From: an uncultured Verrucomicrobiota bacterium
GTDB taxonomy: Bacteria; Verrucomicrobiota; Kiritimatiellia; RFP12; UBA1067
Direction of reading: 5' to 3'
DNA length: 39,392 nt
Assembly: GCA_945834475.1 (NCBI GenBank)
Contig: CAMAHK010000012.1
Coordinates: 1 to 39,392, forward strand
Below the pieces are notes generated by a model, which worked only from the letters and a program-made list of their open reading frames with translations, had not been told where the DNA came from and made no database searches. The first letter of the stretch is position 1, and each line of letters starts with the position of its first letter. Below are positions 8,918 to 17,613 of the stretch, piece after piece. Made by a program: the position numbers and the translations under genes.

Positions 8918-11653
8918 CTACTTCTCGTGTCCTTCGCAGGAGAACCGGAAGTAGTCGACGTCTACATATCCGCCGGGAGATTTCGTCGGATAGCAGAATA
9001 TCGCAAAGCGCGAGCCCACGAACATGCGCGTCCAGTCGAAGCGCAAGGGGAAGCGCGTGCCGATTCGGCGCCACGTCTTTCGGTCGGGGCTCCAGTCCAT
9101 CTCGGCCCAGTCCTGTCCAGGGCGGAAATCCGTCCGTATGCGCAAGTAGACAATGTCGGACGAAAGCGGCACGGACTCCTTTTCCGAAACCTCGGCGCGC
9201 GGATTTCTGCGTCCTTCCTCGAACACGCTTTTCTCCTCGCTCATGACAAGCCGCTTCCTGCTGTTTTCGCAGACGACGGCAAGCACGGCGCTGTCGGACT
9301 GGAGCGCGGCAAGTCCGGCGCGGTCACCGTTCTTCATCTTCGAAACATCCATTCTGATTTCACCTTCGCACTGCGGACCTATCATGCGCTGCGTCAGCGT
9401 ATTGCGCGCAAGGAAAATGTTCGGCACAACCTTCCGCGCCTTGAGCCGCAGCCAGCCTGGGCGCTCCTCGAACGACCATGCGCCGTCGAGCGGATTGTGG
9501 TTCCACTGCCACCTGAGATCAAGCGTCTTCTTTCTGAATCCGTCCGATCCGACAATCCCGGAAAGCGACGGATACGGCTTGGTGAAATCGCTGGGAATCT
9601 TCCCCTCCCGGTTGCCGAGGATCGGCCATCCGTCTTTCCACGTCACGCCCATCAGACACGGGATCCTCCCGAGGCCGCCACGGTCCTGGAACATCATCGC
9701 GCGCCATTTTCCGTCCGGACACTGCACGACGGATCCCTGCCCCACGCCACCCCAGTTCTCGAACTCCGTCTCGAGTATGACCTTCTTCTCCCATTCGCCA
9801 TCAAGGGATTTCGAGCGATAGCACACCTCCCGCCTCGGATGGTTCGGCAGAAAGCAGGACACCATCATCAGGTAGTAGTATCCGTCCTTCTTGAAAGCGG
9901 CGGAGCCCTCGAGCAGCGCCGTCTCCTCCCCGCGCTCGAAGAGCTGCCGGTCAAGTCCGCCGGGCTTTGCGCCGGTCAGGTCTTCCTTCATCTCGGTGAC
10001 ACGCCCGGAGCCATGGAACACGTACACCCTTCCGTCGTCATCGAACACAAGCGAGCCGTCGTGCAGATACGGACCGCGGCTGAGAAGCCGCCACGGACCT
10101 TCGGGTCTGTCTGCGGTATACATGAAGCCGCCGACGTCGTTGACGATGAACCATGCGTAGAACTTCCCCTTGTGGTGGACGATCGACGTCGCCCACTGTC
10201 CGGCGCCGTATCCCGTCTTTCCGTTCTCGGCCTCGAACGAATACTCCGGCGAATCGATTCCGTCAAAGATATAGGACACGATCTCCCAGTGCACCATGTC
10301 CTTGGAACGCATCACCGGCGCGCCAGGCATGAAGTGCATCGTCGTCGTGACCATGTAGATGTAGTCTCCCGCGCGGCACATGCTCGGATCGGGACAGTCC
10401 GCCAGGATGACCGGGTTGCGGAACGTCGCGCTTTTCGGTGCCTTTCTCTTCGGGGCGTTCGCCCACTTCCTGAACAGCTGTGCGAAAGCCGCCCCGCAGC
10501 ATTCCTTCTCTCCGCCGAATCGCAGCTCGAACTTCCCCGTCTCAAGGTACTTCTTGACCTCGAAGAGAACGCGCGCATCCCCTGCGAGCGTGGACACGTT
10601 GCCAAGCTTTTCAATCGTGCCGATATACGCGCGCCCCCATTTTGACGACGACCCCGTTCCCCACGTGCCCCAGTTCTCCGGCACCCACTGCCCGAACTCG
10701 TTGTTCTTGCCCTTGCCGGGCTTTATCGGGCTCCAGTCCACTTCGGTAACCACAATCGGCGCAAAGTCCGCAACCGGCACAAGCTGGCGGAAGCGCGCAA
10801 GGAACTTCTCGACATCGGCGTTGTCGTCGTTCTGATCGTACCATCCCGGATAGGCATGCACGGCATAGCCGAGATTGCCGTCCCGCAGCGGATACTTCGC
10901 GTAGTCCTCGAAGTTTGACTGCCAATAGAGGCCCGGCGCGAGGATCGGCCCCTTGAAGCCCTTCGCGCGAATAACGTCTATCATGGGCTGCATGTATTCC
11001 GCAAGTGCGCTTTCGCGCGGCATCCCTTCGCGCGGCTCGATCTTTATCGGCTCGTTCTCCAGCTCGAAGAGGACGCGTCCGGCGAGCTTCTGCAGAACCT
11101 TGTTCGCAGCGAGATGCTCCCATTCCTTCAGCAGGTGCTTCTGGTAGTCGTCTCCGACCTTCGTGTCACCAGGCGTGTTGTACGACGGACGGATGATCAC
11201 GTAGAGCCCGTGCGCAACAGCGTTCGTCGTGACCGGGACGAGTACTTTCTCGACATAGCGGTCGTACTTCGACCAGTCGCAGGCGTAAAAGTGCGGCGCG
11301 TCCTTCGACGGTTTGAGATTGTCGTCCTGCGTCCACCATCCGTCGTCCGTGAGCCGCACCATGTTTACGTAGCACCCCTGCGAACGATCCGTCAGCGCCT
11401 TTGTCGTCTTGTCGTAGTACTCAAGCATGCGCGGAATGAGGTGGTCGCCGCTGCCCCATCCCCATTCGTTGTCGTTGAAATACGAGTTGATGGACTGCAT
11501 CACTCCGCCCATGCGCACGCAGTTCCCCCGGTCGTCGACGAAATGTCGCCCCTGCACGTGGATTGGCGGCAGCGGAGCGGCAAGCGCCGTGCAGTGCGCG
11601 CACTGCACGGCGGCGATTGTCGCTGCAATCACGAACCATGACTTAGATTTCAT
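8918..11653 (-). CDS. Secreted bifunctional GH5-like / GH43 enzyme
   Basis: A 911-aa fusion. After a signal peptide (ending about TALA/A, residue 26) comes a GH5-type TIM barrel (about 30-395) with the acid/base Glu in ELENEPIKI (about E201) and the nucleophile Glu in VVTEVDWSP (about E304). Next is a GH43 five-bladed propeller (about 410-690) with the three acidic residues in ADCPDPS (about D422), LHDGSLVFDD (about D532) and ALLEGSAAF (about E582). Last is the GH43 C-terminal beta-sandwich (QWNHNPLD..., ARNTLTQRM) to the end. The GH5 part would cut a backbone or act as an exo-enzyme, and the GH43 part would remove xylose or arabinose; I cannot assign a GH5 subfamily. It starts 30 nt after GH51 in the same operon. 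An apparent 613-aa ORF on the opposite strand is a shadow. Confidence 0.9.
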   Translation of the reverse strand: MKSKSWFVIAATIAAVQCAHCTALAAPLPPIHVQGRHFVDDRGNCVRMGGVMQSINSYFNDNEWGWGSGDHLIPRMLEYYDKTTKALTDRSQGCYVNMVRLTDDGWWTQDDNLKPSKDAPHFYACDWSKYDRYVEKVLVPVTTNAVAHGLYVIIRPSYNTPGDTKVGDDYQKHLLKEWEHLAANKVLQKLAGRVLFELENEPIKIEPREGMPRESALAEYMQPMIDVIRAKGFKGPILAPGLYWQSNFEDYAKYPLRDGNLGYAVHAYPGWYDQNDDNADVEKFLARFRQLVPVADFAPIVVTEVDWSPIKPGKGKNNEFGQWVPENWGTWGTGSSSKWGRAYIGTIEKLGNVSTLAGDARVLFEVKKYLETGKFELRFGGEKECCGAAFAQLFRKWANAPKRKAPKSATFRNPVILADCPDPSMCRAGDYIYMVTTTMHFMPGAPVMRSKDMVHWEIVSYIFDGIDSPEYSFEAENGKTGYGAGQWATSIVHHKGKFYAWFIVNDVGGFMYTADRPEGPWRLLSRGPYLHDGSLVFDDDGRVYVFHGSGRVTEMKEDLTGAKPGGLDRQLFERGEETALLEGSAAFKKDGYYYLMMVSCFLPNHPRREVCYRSKSLDGEWEKKVILETEFENWGGVGQGSVVQCPDGKWRAMMFQDRGGLGRIPCLMGVTWKDGWPILGNREGKIPSDFTKPYPSLSGIVGSDGFRKKTLDLRWQWNHNPLDGAWSFEERPGWLRLKARKVVPNIFLARNTLTQRMIGPQCEGEIRMDVSKMKNGDRAGLAALQSDSAVLAVVCENSRKRLVMSEEKSVFEEGRRNPRAEVSEKESVPLSSDIVYLRIRTDFRPGQDWAEMDWSPDRKTWRRIGTRFPLRFDWTRMFVGSRFAIFCYPTKSPGGYVDVDYFRFSCEGHEK

Positions 11654-11683
11654 CTCCGGCGGTCCCTTGCCTGATGATGTGCA

Positions 11684-14164
11684 TTACCTGCCGATCCTGA
11701 ACACGGTGAGGGAGAACGGCTCGACTTCGGAGGTGAAAGACGTCCCTCCGGCAAACGACGCCGTGGAAAGCTTCGTTGCACAGCGCGTCGGATTGCCGAG
11801 ATCGTTGACGACCTTCGGATCGCCGGAGAGAGACTCGATCTTGACCAATCCGGACGGAAGCCTTTCACCAAAGTCCACGGTGACCCTGCGGCGTCCATCC
11901 GCGTCAAGGTTGACGCATTTGACGATGTATTCGTTCGTCGACTCGTCCATTCCGCAGACGTGGTAGAACGTCCTCAGCGGCTTGCTCGCGACCTCGACGT
12001 CATCCCACAGTGCCTTGCCGTCGATCTTCGCGGACACCTTTCCTCCGCGAACCGAGACCGCGACGTCGTACCAACGCCCCTCCTCGACAGTGAACGGACA
12101 AGATGCCGATTCCGGTATTTCGTATCCTCCGCTCTGGAGAGCTGTGCGCGTATTGCCCCACCCGCCGATGTTCAGGGTAAGGCTGCGTTTTGTCTCGACG
12201 CAGAAGCGCAGCGTGAACCCCTCTCTTCCGGAAACCTTCCTCGCCCTGCACGTGAAGTCGTAGTCGCGCCATCCAGAATCTCCGAACGTGATCTCGCTGT
12301 CCCAGGTCGCCTCGCCGTTCTCCTGACGCATCGCTCCGTCGACCATGCGCCAGCGCGCGCCGGGTCCGCGCGGGCACTTCTCAATCTCGGGGAAGCCTTT
12401 GAAGAGCGTTCCTCCGTCCGCAGCAGTCACCTTGATGTCCTTGAACTCGGCAACGCTCGTCCACATGCTGAAGCCTACGGCACCCTTCGGCTTCGGATAG
12501 TTTTCAGCGCCTTCCGCCGCCGACGGACGGTACTTCGTCGGACGGTTCGCGGAGAACATCTTCTGCACGTAGTAGTTGGGAGTTCCGAACGACTTGAGGT
12601 TGTCGAACCAGATCAGGTCGGGCTTCCATCCGTTCCACCCCACCTTGTTGAAGAGCGGCGCGTAGCTCGTCATCTCGACGACGTCCGAGTTGCGCTCGAA
12701 TCCCGTCATCGCGACGGCCTCGCAGAGGGCGGAATGCAGGTTGTTCGCACGGTCCGGCTCATGCGCCGCGTATTCTCCGGCATAGACATGCGGCTTCCCG
12801 GCGCGCGCGTATTTGTCGTAGCGCGACTCCGTGTCGATCATCCAGTGCGGCTCGATGTAGTAATGCTCGTCGATGACATCGGCCGTCCTGTCCGTGAGGG
12901 TGCTCCACGCGAGCTCGAACTCCCTGCCGCCCGGCTGCGCGCCGGAGGAGGAGACGATTCGAATTTCGGGATGGCGCTTCCTTACGATTTCCGAGACTGC
13001 GAGATAGCGGTCGAGGAACACCTTGTCCCAGTTTTCGTTTCCGATTCCGACATACTTGAGGTTGAACGGCGCCGGATGCCCCATGTCGGCCCTGAGCTTC
13101 CCCCAGACGTTAGTCTCGGGATCTGCGTTCGCGAAGTCGATGAGGTCGCAGATGTTGTCCGCAAAGTATTCCATCGACTCCATCGGTGCGAACTTGGGCC
13201 CGCGGAACTGGCACGTGAGGCCTGCGATGCAGATGGGGAGCGGCTCCGCGCCGATATCCTCGGCAAGGCAGAAGTACTCGTAGTAGCCGAGCCCCATCGA
13301 CTGCCAGTACCCCCACGTGTTCCAGATCGTCTCGCGTCGCTCGAGCGCGCCGACGGTGCGCTTCCAGTCGAACCAGTGCTGGAAGTCGTGGCCCTCGGCG
13401 ATGCATCCGCCCGGGAATCGCAGGACGCCAGGCTTCATGTCCTTCAGCCACTGCACAAGGTCTTTGCGAAGTCCGTTCTTCCTCCCGTTGAACGTGTCCT
13501 GCGGATACAGTGACACCTGCTCGATTTCGACCGCACCGGGCGCATCGAGGAGAATCGAGAAGGTGCCGTCCGAGACCGTCTCACGCGGCTCGAACACAAA
13601 CGCATGTCGCTTCCACTCGGGGAGCTCGAAGTCGACGGACTCCTTTGCCGGCGCGACACTCATGTCGCTATTGGCGACCTTCGCCTCGCAGAGGACGCGT
13701 CCGCCGCGTTCGAGGACGCACCTCAAGCCGCCCCTGTAGCCGTCGAGTCCGCGCGCATAGAACGTGAGGTCGTATTTCTTCCCCGCCTCCACGCTGACGC
13801 CGCCGTAGCCGAAGTTCTTCACGCCGCATCCATCGCCAGCGCCAAAGCACTCGATGCGCAGGTGGCGCGCCGTCGCGGGATGCACGGGGCGTCCGTCCTG
13901 AAGCGATACACGTGCCATCGCGTCTCCGCGGAAGTCGGTCTGCCAACCCTCGAGATCCTTCGTCTTCCAGTCGAATCCGCGGTTCTCGATCAGCTCTGGA
14001 TACACCCCGCCGTCCGCCGCATGGTTGATGTCCTCGAAGAAGATTCCGTACAGCGTCTTCGGAACGTCGTGTCCCTTCGCGCCGGGATCGATTGCGATCC
14101 GGACGCCTCCAAATGCCGTGGCCGCGATTCCCGCTGCCGCCAATGCCGTCAAAGTCGTTTTCAT
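11684..14164 (-). CDS. Secreted GH51 alpha-L-arabinofuranosidase
   Basis: GH51 enzymes are retaining and remove alpha-L-arabinofuranose from arabinoxylan or arabinan. I chose the ATG at 14164 (MKTTLTALAAAGIAATAFG) because CAGGA lies about 6 nt before it; the ATGs at 14170 and 14188 are alternatives. The product is about 826 aa. Features are an N-terminal GIFFEDINHAADGG signature, a CBM4-like insert (about 75-200), the barrel with the acid/base Glu in VGIGNENWD and the likely nucleophile Glu in YAGEYAAHEP, then an inserted LamG/DUF1080-like beta-sandwich (about 570-720) and the GH51 C-terminal beta domain. The insert makes it longer than minimal 500-650-aa enzymes. It follows surface protein 1 by 23 nt and precedes the GH5-GH43 fusion by 30 nt, so the three form one operon. 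Confidence 0.92.
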   Translation of the reverse strand: MKTTLTALAAAGIAATAFGGVRIAIDPGAKGHDVPKTLYGIFFEDINHAADGGVYPELIENRGFDWKTKDLEGWQTDFRGDAMARVSLQDGRPVHPATARHLRIECFGAGDGCGVKNFGYGGVSVEAGKKYDLTFYARGLDGYRGGLRCVLERGGRVLCEAKVANSDMSVAPAKESVDFELPEWKRHAFVFEPRETVSDGTFSILLDAPGAVEIEQVSLYPQDTFNGRKNGLRKDLVQWLKDMKPGVLRFPGGCIAEGHDFQHWFDWKRTVGALERRETIWNTWGYWQSMGLGYYEYFCLAEDIGAEPLPICIAGLTCQFRGPKFAPMESMEYFADNICDLIDFANADPETNVWGKLRADMGHPAPFNLKYVGIGNENWDKVFLDRYLAVSEIVRKRHPEIRIVSSSGAQPGGREFELAWSTLTDRTADVIDEHYYIEPHWMIDTESRYDKYARAGKPHVYAGEYAAHEPDRANNLHSALCEAVAMTGFERNSDVVEMTSYAPLFNKVGWNGWKPDLIWFDNLKSFGTPNYYVQKMFSANRPTKYRPSAAEGAENYPKPKGAVGFSMWTSVAEFKDIKVTAADGGTLFKGFPEIEKCPRGPGARWRMVDGAMRQENGEATWDSEITFGDSGWRDYDFTCRARKVSGREGFTLRFCVETKRSLTLNIGGWGNTRTALQSGGYEIPESASCPFTVEEGRWYDVAVSVRGGKVSAKIDGKALWDDVEVASKPLRTFYHVCGMDESTNEYIVKCVNLDADGRRRVTVDFGERLPSGLVKIESLSGDPKVVNDLGNPTRCATKLSTASFAGGTSFTSEVEPFSLTVFRIGR

Positions 14165-14187
14165 TTTCATCCTGTTATTGTAAACCA

Positions 14188-17100
14188 TTACTGAACTATC
14201 ACTATCAGTCCACCGCGCCGCGCGATAGTTATGCTTTTGCCGTCAGCGGACTTTACGGACCGAAGGGGCAGCCCCTCCGGATCGGACACCGCCGATGCGA
14301 ATGCGCCCGTGATTCCCTCTGTCGCGCTCGCCACGACGACGGGGTTCAGCCCGACCAGCTTCTTCGCGTTCTTCACGACAATCTTCGCGTTCTTGCCGAT
14401 CACAAGAGCGCCGTCAACAGCAAGCGGAGCGATCATTCCGTCGTCGTTGACAGTGACGACCAAGGCGTCCGTAATTGTCGCTGCGCCGTTCGACAGCGTT
14501 CCGCCGCCATACACCTTCGCAAACTCGACCGGCCTTCCGTTAAGATTGAGCGACGCACCGCTTTCAAGCCTCAGCGATTCAGGGATCGTGGAGACTGAAT
14601 CGGACGAGAACCACTTCTGCTGCAGATAGTCGCGCATTGTCGCAAGCTCGCCTTCCGCAAGCGCCTTGTCGAACACGAACGCTTCGGCGATGAATCCGGA
14701 CGAAGAGCTACTGTAGAACTTTCTGTAGCCGAGGTATATCTTGTTGTCGGTCCTTTCGCTCGCAGCGGAAATCGTCTCGGACGCGGACGTTCCAAGATTG
14801 CCTGTGTCGGAATCCCAGCAATGCGCCTGCACTAGCATGTCCTTAATGCCCATATCCCAAATCTGCCAGCGCTCGTTGTTGGAATGACTGCTCGCCGTGA
14901 TCGATCCCTTTCCGAGTTCTCTGAATTTGGCTGTCTCGATCCCTTCGTCCCAGTAGCTCAGGCGCCATCCCCAGTAGCAGTCTTCAATGCGGAACCCATT
15001 GTTGTCATCGGTTGTGCTTTCGATTCCGAGCGGCATCATCTCGTTATAATACTCGACCGTCTCCGCCCCGCTTTCGTCGTATTTGTGGAACGTGTTGCAC
15101 TGATGGCGCGAGACGACCATAATCGTCTTGTCGGCGGAGCTTGCGATTCCCGTCTCGTCCTTCGATGCGAAACCGTAGGCGTTCGTGAAGGCAATGACAG
15201 GCAGCCCGTTCAGGCTCCACTTCGCCGGATCGTACGACGGCTGGCGCGACTGACCCGGCTCTGCAAGAGCGAGGTCGAGATCGACGCTCGAGGAACCCTT
15301 GTTGTCGATTCCGTTCACGGTGCCGTCATCCGCAACCGTCAGCGACGCACGGTCCGACGCGTCGTACCAGCCGACAGCGGACTTCGCGATGACAGGAGCC
15401 GCGGCGAAGCCGGCAAGCGTCGCTGCGCCGGAGACGGAGAGAATCGTCTCTGCGGAATTGAACTCGCCGAGTTTCTCAAGCCTGCCTTCGTATGGTACTG
15501 TCACGACAGTGGAAGCAGTAGGCAGGACATCGTAAAGAAGAACACCGTCCTTATTGCGCGTCTCCCAGTTTGCGGCATTGGCGACATCACCATCACCAGA
15601 TTCGTTCGTCCAGACCGCCGAAACAGGAGTCGTGTCTGCGGCGATGACGATGATCGTTCCGTTCTGCTCGGAATATGTGCCGGCCTCCTTCTCAATGCCA
15701 CCAACCTTGTATGCCAGGACATGGACCGTCTGTTCGTTCAAGTCGAGCGACGCACCGTTCGCGACGGATATCTCCTTCAGCGGAGTCGTGGCCGTGGAGG
15801 CGATCGTTCCAGTTATCTTCAGCGTCCCCTGTTCCACGACGAATCCACGCCTAAGATCGACAGAACCTGTCAGTTTGCCTGTTCCTGATCCGATCTTTCT
15901 GAAGAAGCCGGAGCCGGCAAGCGCCGAAGCGATTTTGCTCTCTTTGCTCTTCTCTGAACAGCTGGAGGTGTCAAGGACCGCGCCACGTGCGAGGACGTTC
16001 ACGGTAAGCCCTTCGGAAGCATCAAAGCAGTCACTCTCATTTCCGTTGGGTTTGTAAGTGCCTCCGTTCCAGTTGAAGGTGGACGGACCTCTCACGCTGT
16101 GGATCTTGCCGACGTTCAGCACGCCTCCGTTAAAGTTAACGACGCCGCCATGCTCGGAAGAACTGCCCTCCTCGCGGTTGAAGTCGAGCCACCACGTGCA
16201 GGAGACAGTTCCTCCGTCGATTGTCAAAGTTCCGAAGCCCTTGTTGCCGACGTAGATGTCATTGCCGGCCTGAAGCGTGCCGGACACGACATGCACAACA
16301 CCTGTGGCAGAGGACTCCTGGGCGATATGGAGATTACCGGACGATATGAACGAGCTGTCTTTTCCCTCGACCGTTACGGTCGCGAATCCAGACGCCCCTA
16401 CAGTGAAGCGGGATTTGCTCGTGAGTTTTCCGCCGTTTTTGATTTCGATCTTCGAATTGCCTTGCCCCCACTGCGACATATTGGATTCGCCGAGATTCAA
16501 CTCCATCTCAGCTCCAGCTCCGTCGATCGTCAGTCCGTTGTACTTGCCGCCATTCGACGCGCAATTGCCCATGATGAGCTTGCCTGCAGACACCTTTCCA
16601 CCAGTGACCTTCATAATGCAGTTGCGGTTGTCCGCATATCCCGCACCTATAGACAGTTCATCGATGACATCGAGCGAACCGCCCGTCATGTTGAAAACTG
16701 CACCAAGGTCGCTTGCAGCATTCTCGACAAAATCTCCAAAATCATTCAGCGTGACGCCGTATCCAACCCTAAACTTCTTGGCCGCAAACGACTCGCCGAC
16801 AGAGAGCGCGGCTGGCGTCTCGCTGTTTATCGCGAAAAAGTCGCAGTGTGTTGGATAGCCGCCTGTAAACGTCGGGAACCACGCAGCTCCATCGGTAATG
16901 GACTTTCCGCTCTCCGTCGCATTCCACAGACGCTTCGTCTCGTCAACGAATATCGCCTCCGAGCATACGAGCTCGGTCTCCACCCAGTCGGCGTGATCCC
17001 AGCCGTTATCTCCATTCGGATCGACTACGAGGTCTATTTTCTGGATTCCGGCCAGATTGATTGTCTCGCTGCTGTCGCTTGTTTGCGTAAGAGAAACCGC

Positions 17101-17493
17101 ATCTGTTCCGCCGTACACAACACCAGTGGACGCAATTTCGGTGTTGCTGTCGAGGTTGACGACCTTGAAAATCACCCCGTTTGAGCGCGGGGTGCCATTT
17201 TCAAGCTGCTCGTCGTCAAGACCGCCCTTCGCCTTGAAGCTAACGCCCTTGCCGTTCAACCTGATGACATAATGACTCTCGGCATGAGTGCCGACGCCTT
17301 TTTCGTATCCCACCCCGTTTATCGTCAGTGGCTTGCCATCCGTCGACTGGTTCTTATTGACAGCGTTGCTGCCCTTCGTCATCGTGGAAAGGTCGAGATC
17401 CTCCAGACGATAGGTGACGTTTTCCGCCGCTGCGCACTGCGAAAGCAGGGCGACGGCGGACGCGAGAGTAACCGACATGAGCACATTCTTCAT
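14188..17493 (-). CDS. Large secreted surface protein 1: NPCBM + beta-solenoid + LamG-like domain
   Basis: A 1101-aa protein of no known enzyme family. It has a signal peptide (MKNVLMSVTLASAVALLSQCAAA). An NPCBM-type carbohydrate-binding domain (about 26-170) carries the typical YEKGVGTHAES stretch. A long run of imperfect G-rich beta-strand repeats follows (about 190-600: GFGTLTIDGGTVS, GGVVNFNGGVLNVG), as in autotransporter passenger domains. A WTNESGDGDVANAANW linker leads to a concanavalin-A/LamG-like domain (about 695-960: GWYDASDRASLTV to EAFVFDKALAEGEL). No beta-barrel translocator follows; it ends RRGGLIVIVQ. The ATG is preceded by AAAGGA at a normal distance. It is first in the operon with GH51 and GH5-GH43 and divergent from kinase 1, which suggests a substrate-binding surface scaffold. 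That role is inferred. Confidence 0.8.
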   Translation of the reverse strand: MKNVLMSVTLASAVALLSQCAAAENVTYRLEDLDLSTMTKGSNAVNKNQSTDGKPLTINGVGYEKGVGTHAESHYVIRLNGKGVSFKAKGGLDDEQLENGTPRSNGVIFKVVNLDSNTEIASTGVVYGGTDAVSLTQTSDSSETINLAGIQKIDLVVDPNGDNGWDHADWVETELVCSEAIFVDETKRLWNATESGKSITDGAAWFPTFTGGYPTHCDFFAINSETPAALSVGESFAAKKFRVGYGVTLNDFGDFVENAASDLGAVFNMTGGSLDVIDELSIGAGYADNRNCIMKVTGGKVSAGKLIMGNCASNGGKYNGLTIDGAGAEMELNLGESNMSQWGQGNSKIEIKNGGKLTSKSRFTVGASGFATVTVEGKDSSFISSGNLHIAQESSATGVVHVVSGTLQAGNDIYVGNKGFGTLTIDGGTVSCTWWLDFNREEGSSSEHGGVVNFNGGVLNVGKIHSVRGPSTFNWNGGTYKPNGNESDCFDASEGLTVNVLARGAVLDTSSCSEKSKESKIASALAGSGFFRKIGSGTGKLTGSVDLRRGFVVEQGTLKITGTIASTATTPLKEISVANGASLDLNEQTVHVLAYKVGGIEKEAGTYSEQNGTIIVIAADTTPVSAVWTNESGDGDVANAANWETRNKDGVLLYDVLPTASTVVTVPYEGRLEKLGEFNSAETILSVSGAATLAGFAAAPVIAKSAVGWYDASDRASLTVADDGTVNGIDNKGSSSVDLDLALAEPGQSRQPSYDPAKWSLNGLPVIAFTNAYGFASKDETGIASSADKTIMVVSRHQCNTFHKYDESGAETVEYYNEMMPLGIESTTDDNNGFRIEDCYWGWRLSYWDEGIETAKFRELGKGSITASSHSNNERWQIWDMGIKDMLVQAHCWDSDTGNLGTSASETISAASERTDNKIYLGYRKFYSSSSSGFIAEAFVFDKALAEGELATMRDYLQQKWFSSDSVSTIPESLRLESGASLNLNGRPVEFAKVYGGGTLSNGAATITDALVVTVNDDGMIAPLAVDGALVIGKNAKIVVKNAKKLVGLNPVVVASATEGITGAFASAVSDPEGLPLRSVKSADGKSITIARRGGLIVIVQ

Positions 17494-17520
17494 TGTGGCG
17501 TTCCTTTCGTATGCGGCTCT

Positions 17521-17566
17521 ATCATACCATTTTGCCCAGAGAAAGGAATATCACTCAAAGGTGTGA
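17521..17566 (-). promoter_or_regulatory. Promoter and operator of the surface protein 1 operon
   Basis: On the minus strand, the -10 box TATGAT (17521-17526) gives a predicted leader of about 21 nt that includes the AAAGGA ribosome site. The near-perfect palindrome TCACTCAAAGGTGTGA (17551-17566) is centred exactly 35 bp upstream of the -10 centre. It also lies 46 bp, one helical turn further, from the -10 box of the divergent kinase gene and so could serve both. Confidence 0.72.
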
Positions 17567-17601
17567 CATTCTCCGCCGTTGACATCCGCTCCGGAAAATT
17601 G

Positions 17602-17607
17602 TAATCT
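17602..17607 (+). promoter_or_regulatory. Candidate -10 box of histidine kinase 1
   Basis: TAATCT ends 6 nt before the ATG at 17614 and there is no ribosome-binding sequence, so a leaderless transcript is predicted. The overlapping hexamer TCTAAT is an alternative reading. Confidence 0.45.
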
Positions 17608-17613
17608 AATGCT

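Noticed and set aside
8804-10645. 613-aa plus-strand ORF
   Set aside because: Antisense shadow of the GH5-GH43 gene. It is Arg/Val/His-rich with no domain, while the opposite frame has all catalytic motifs.
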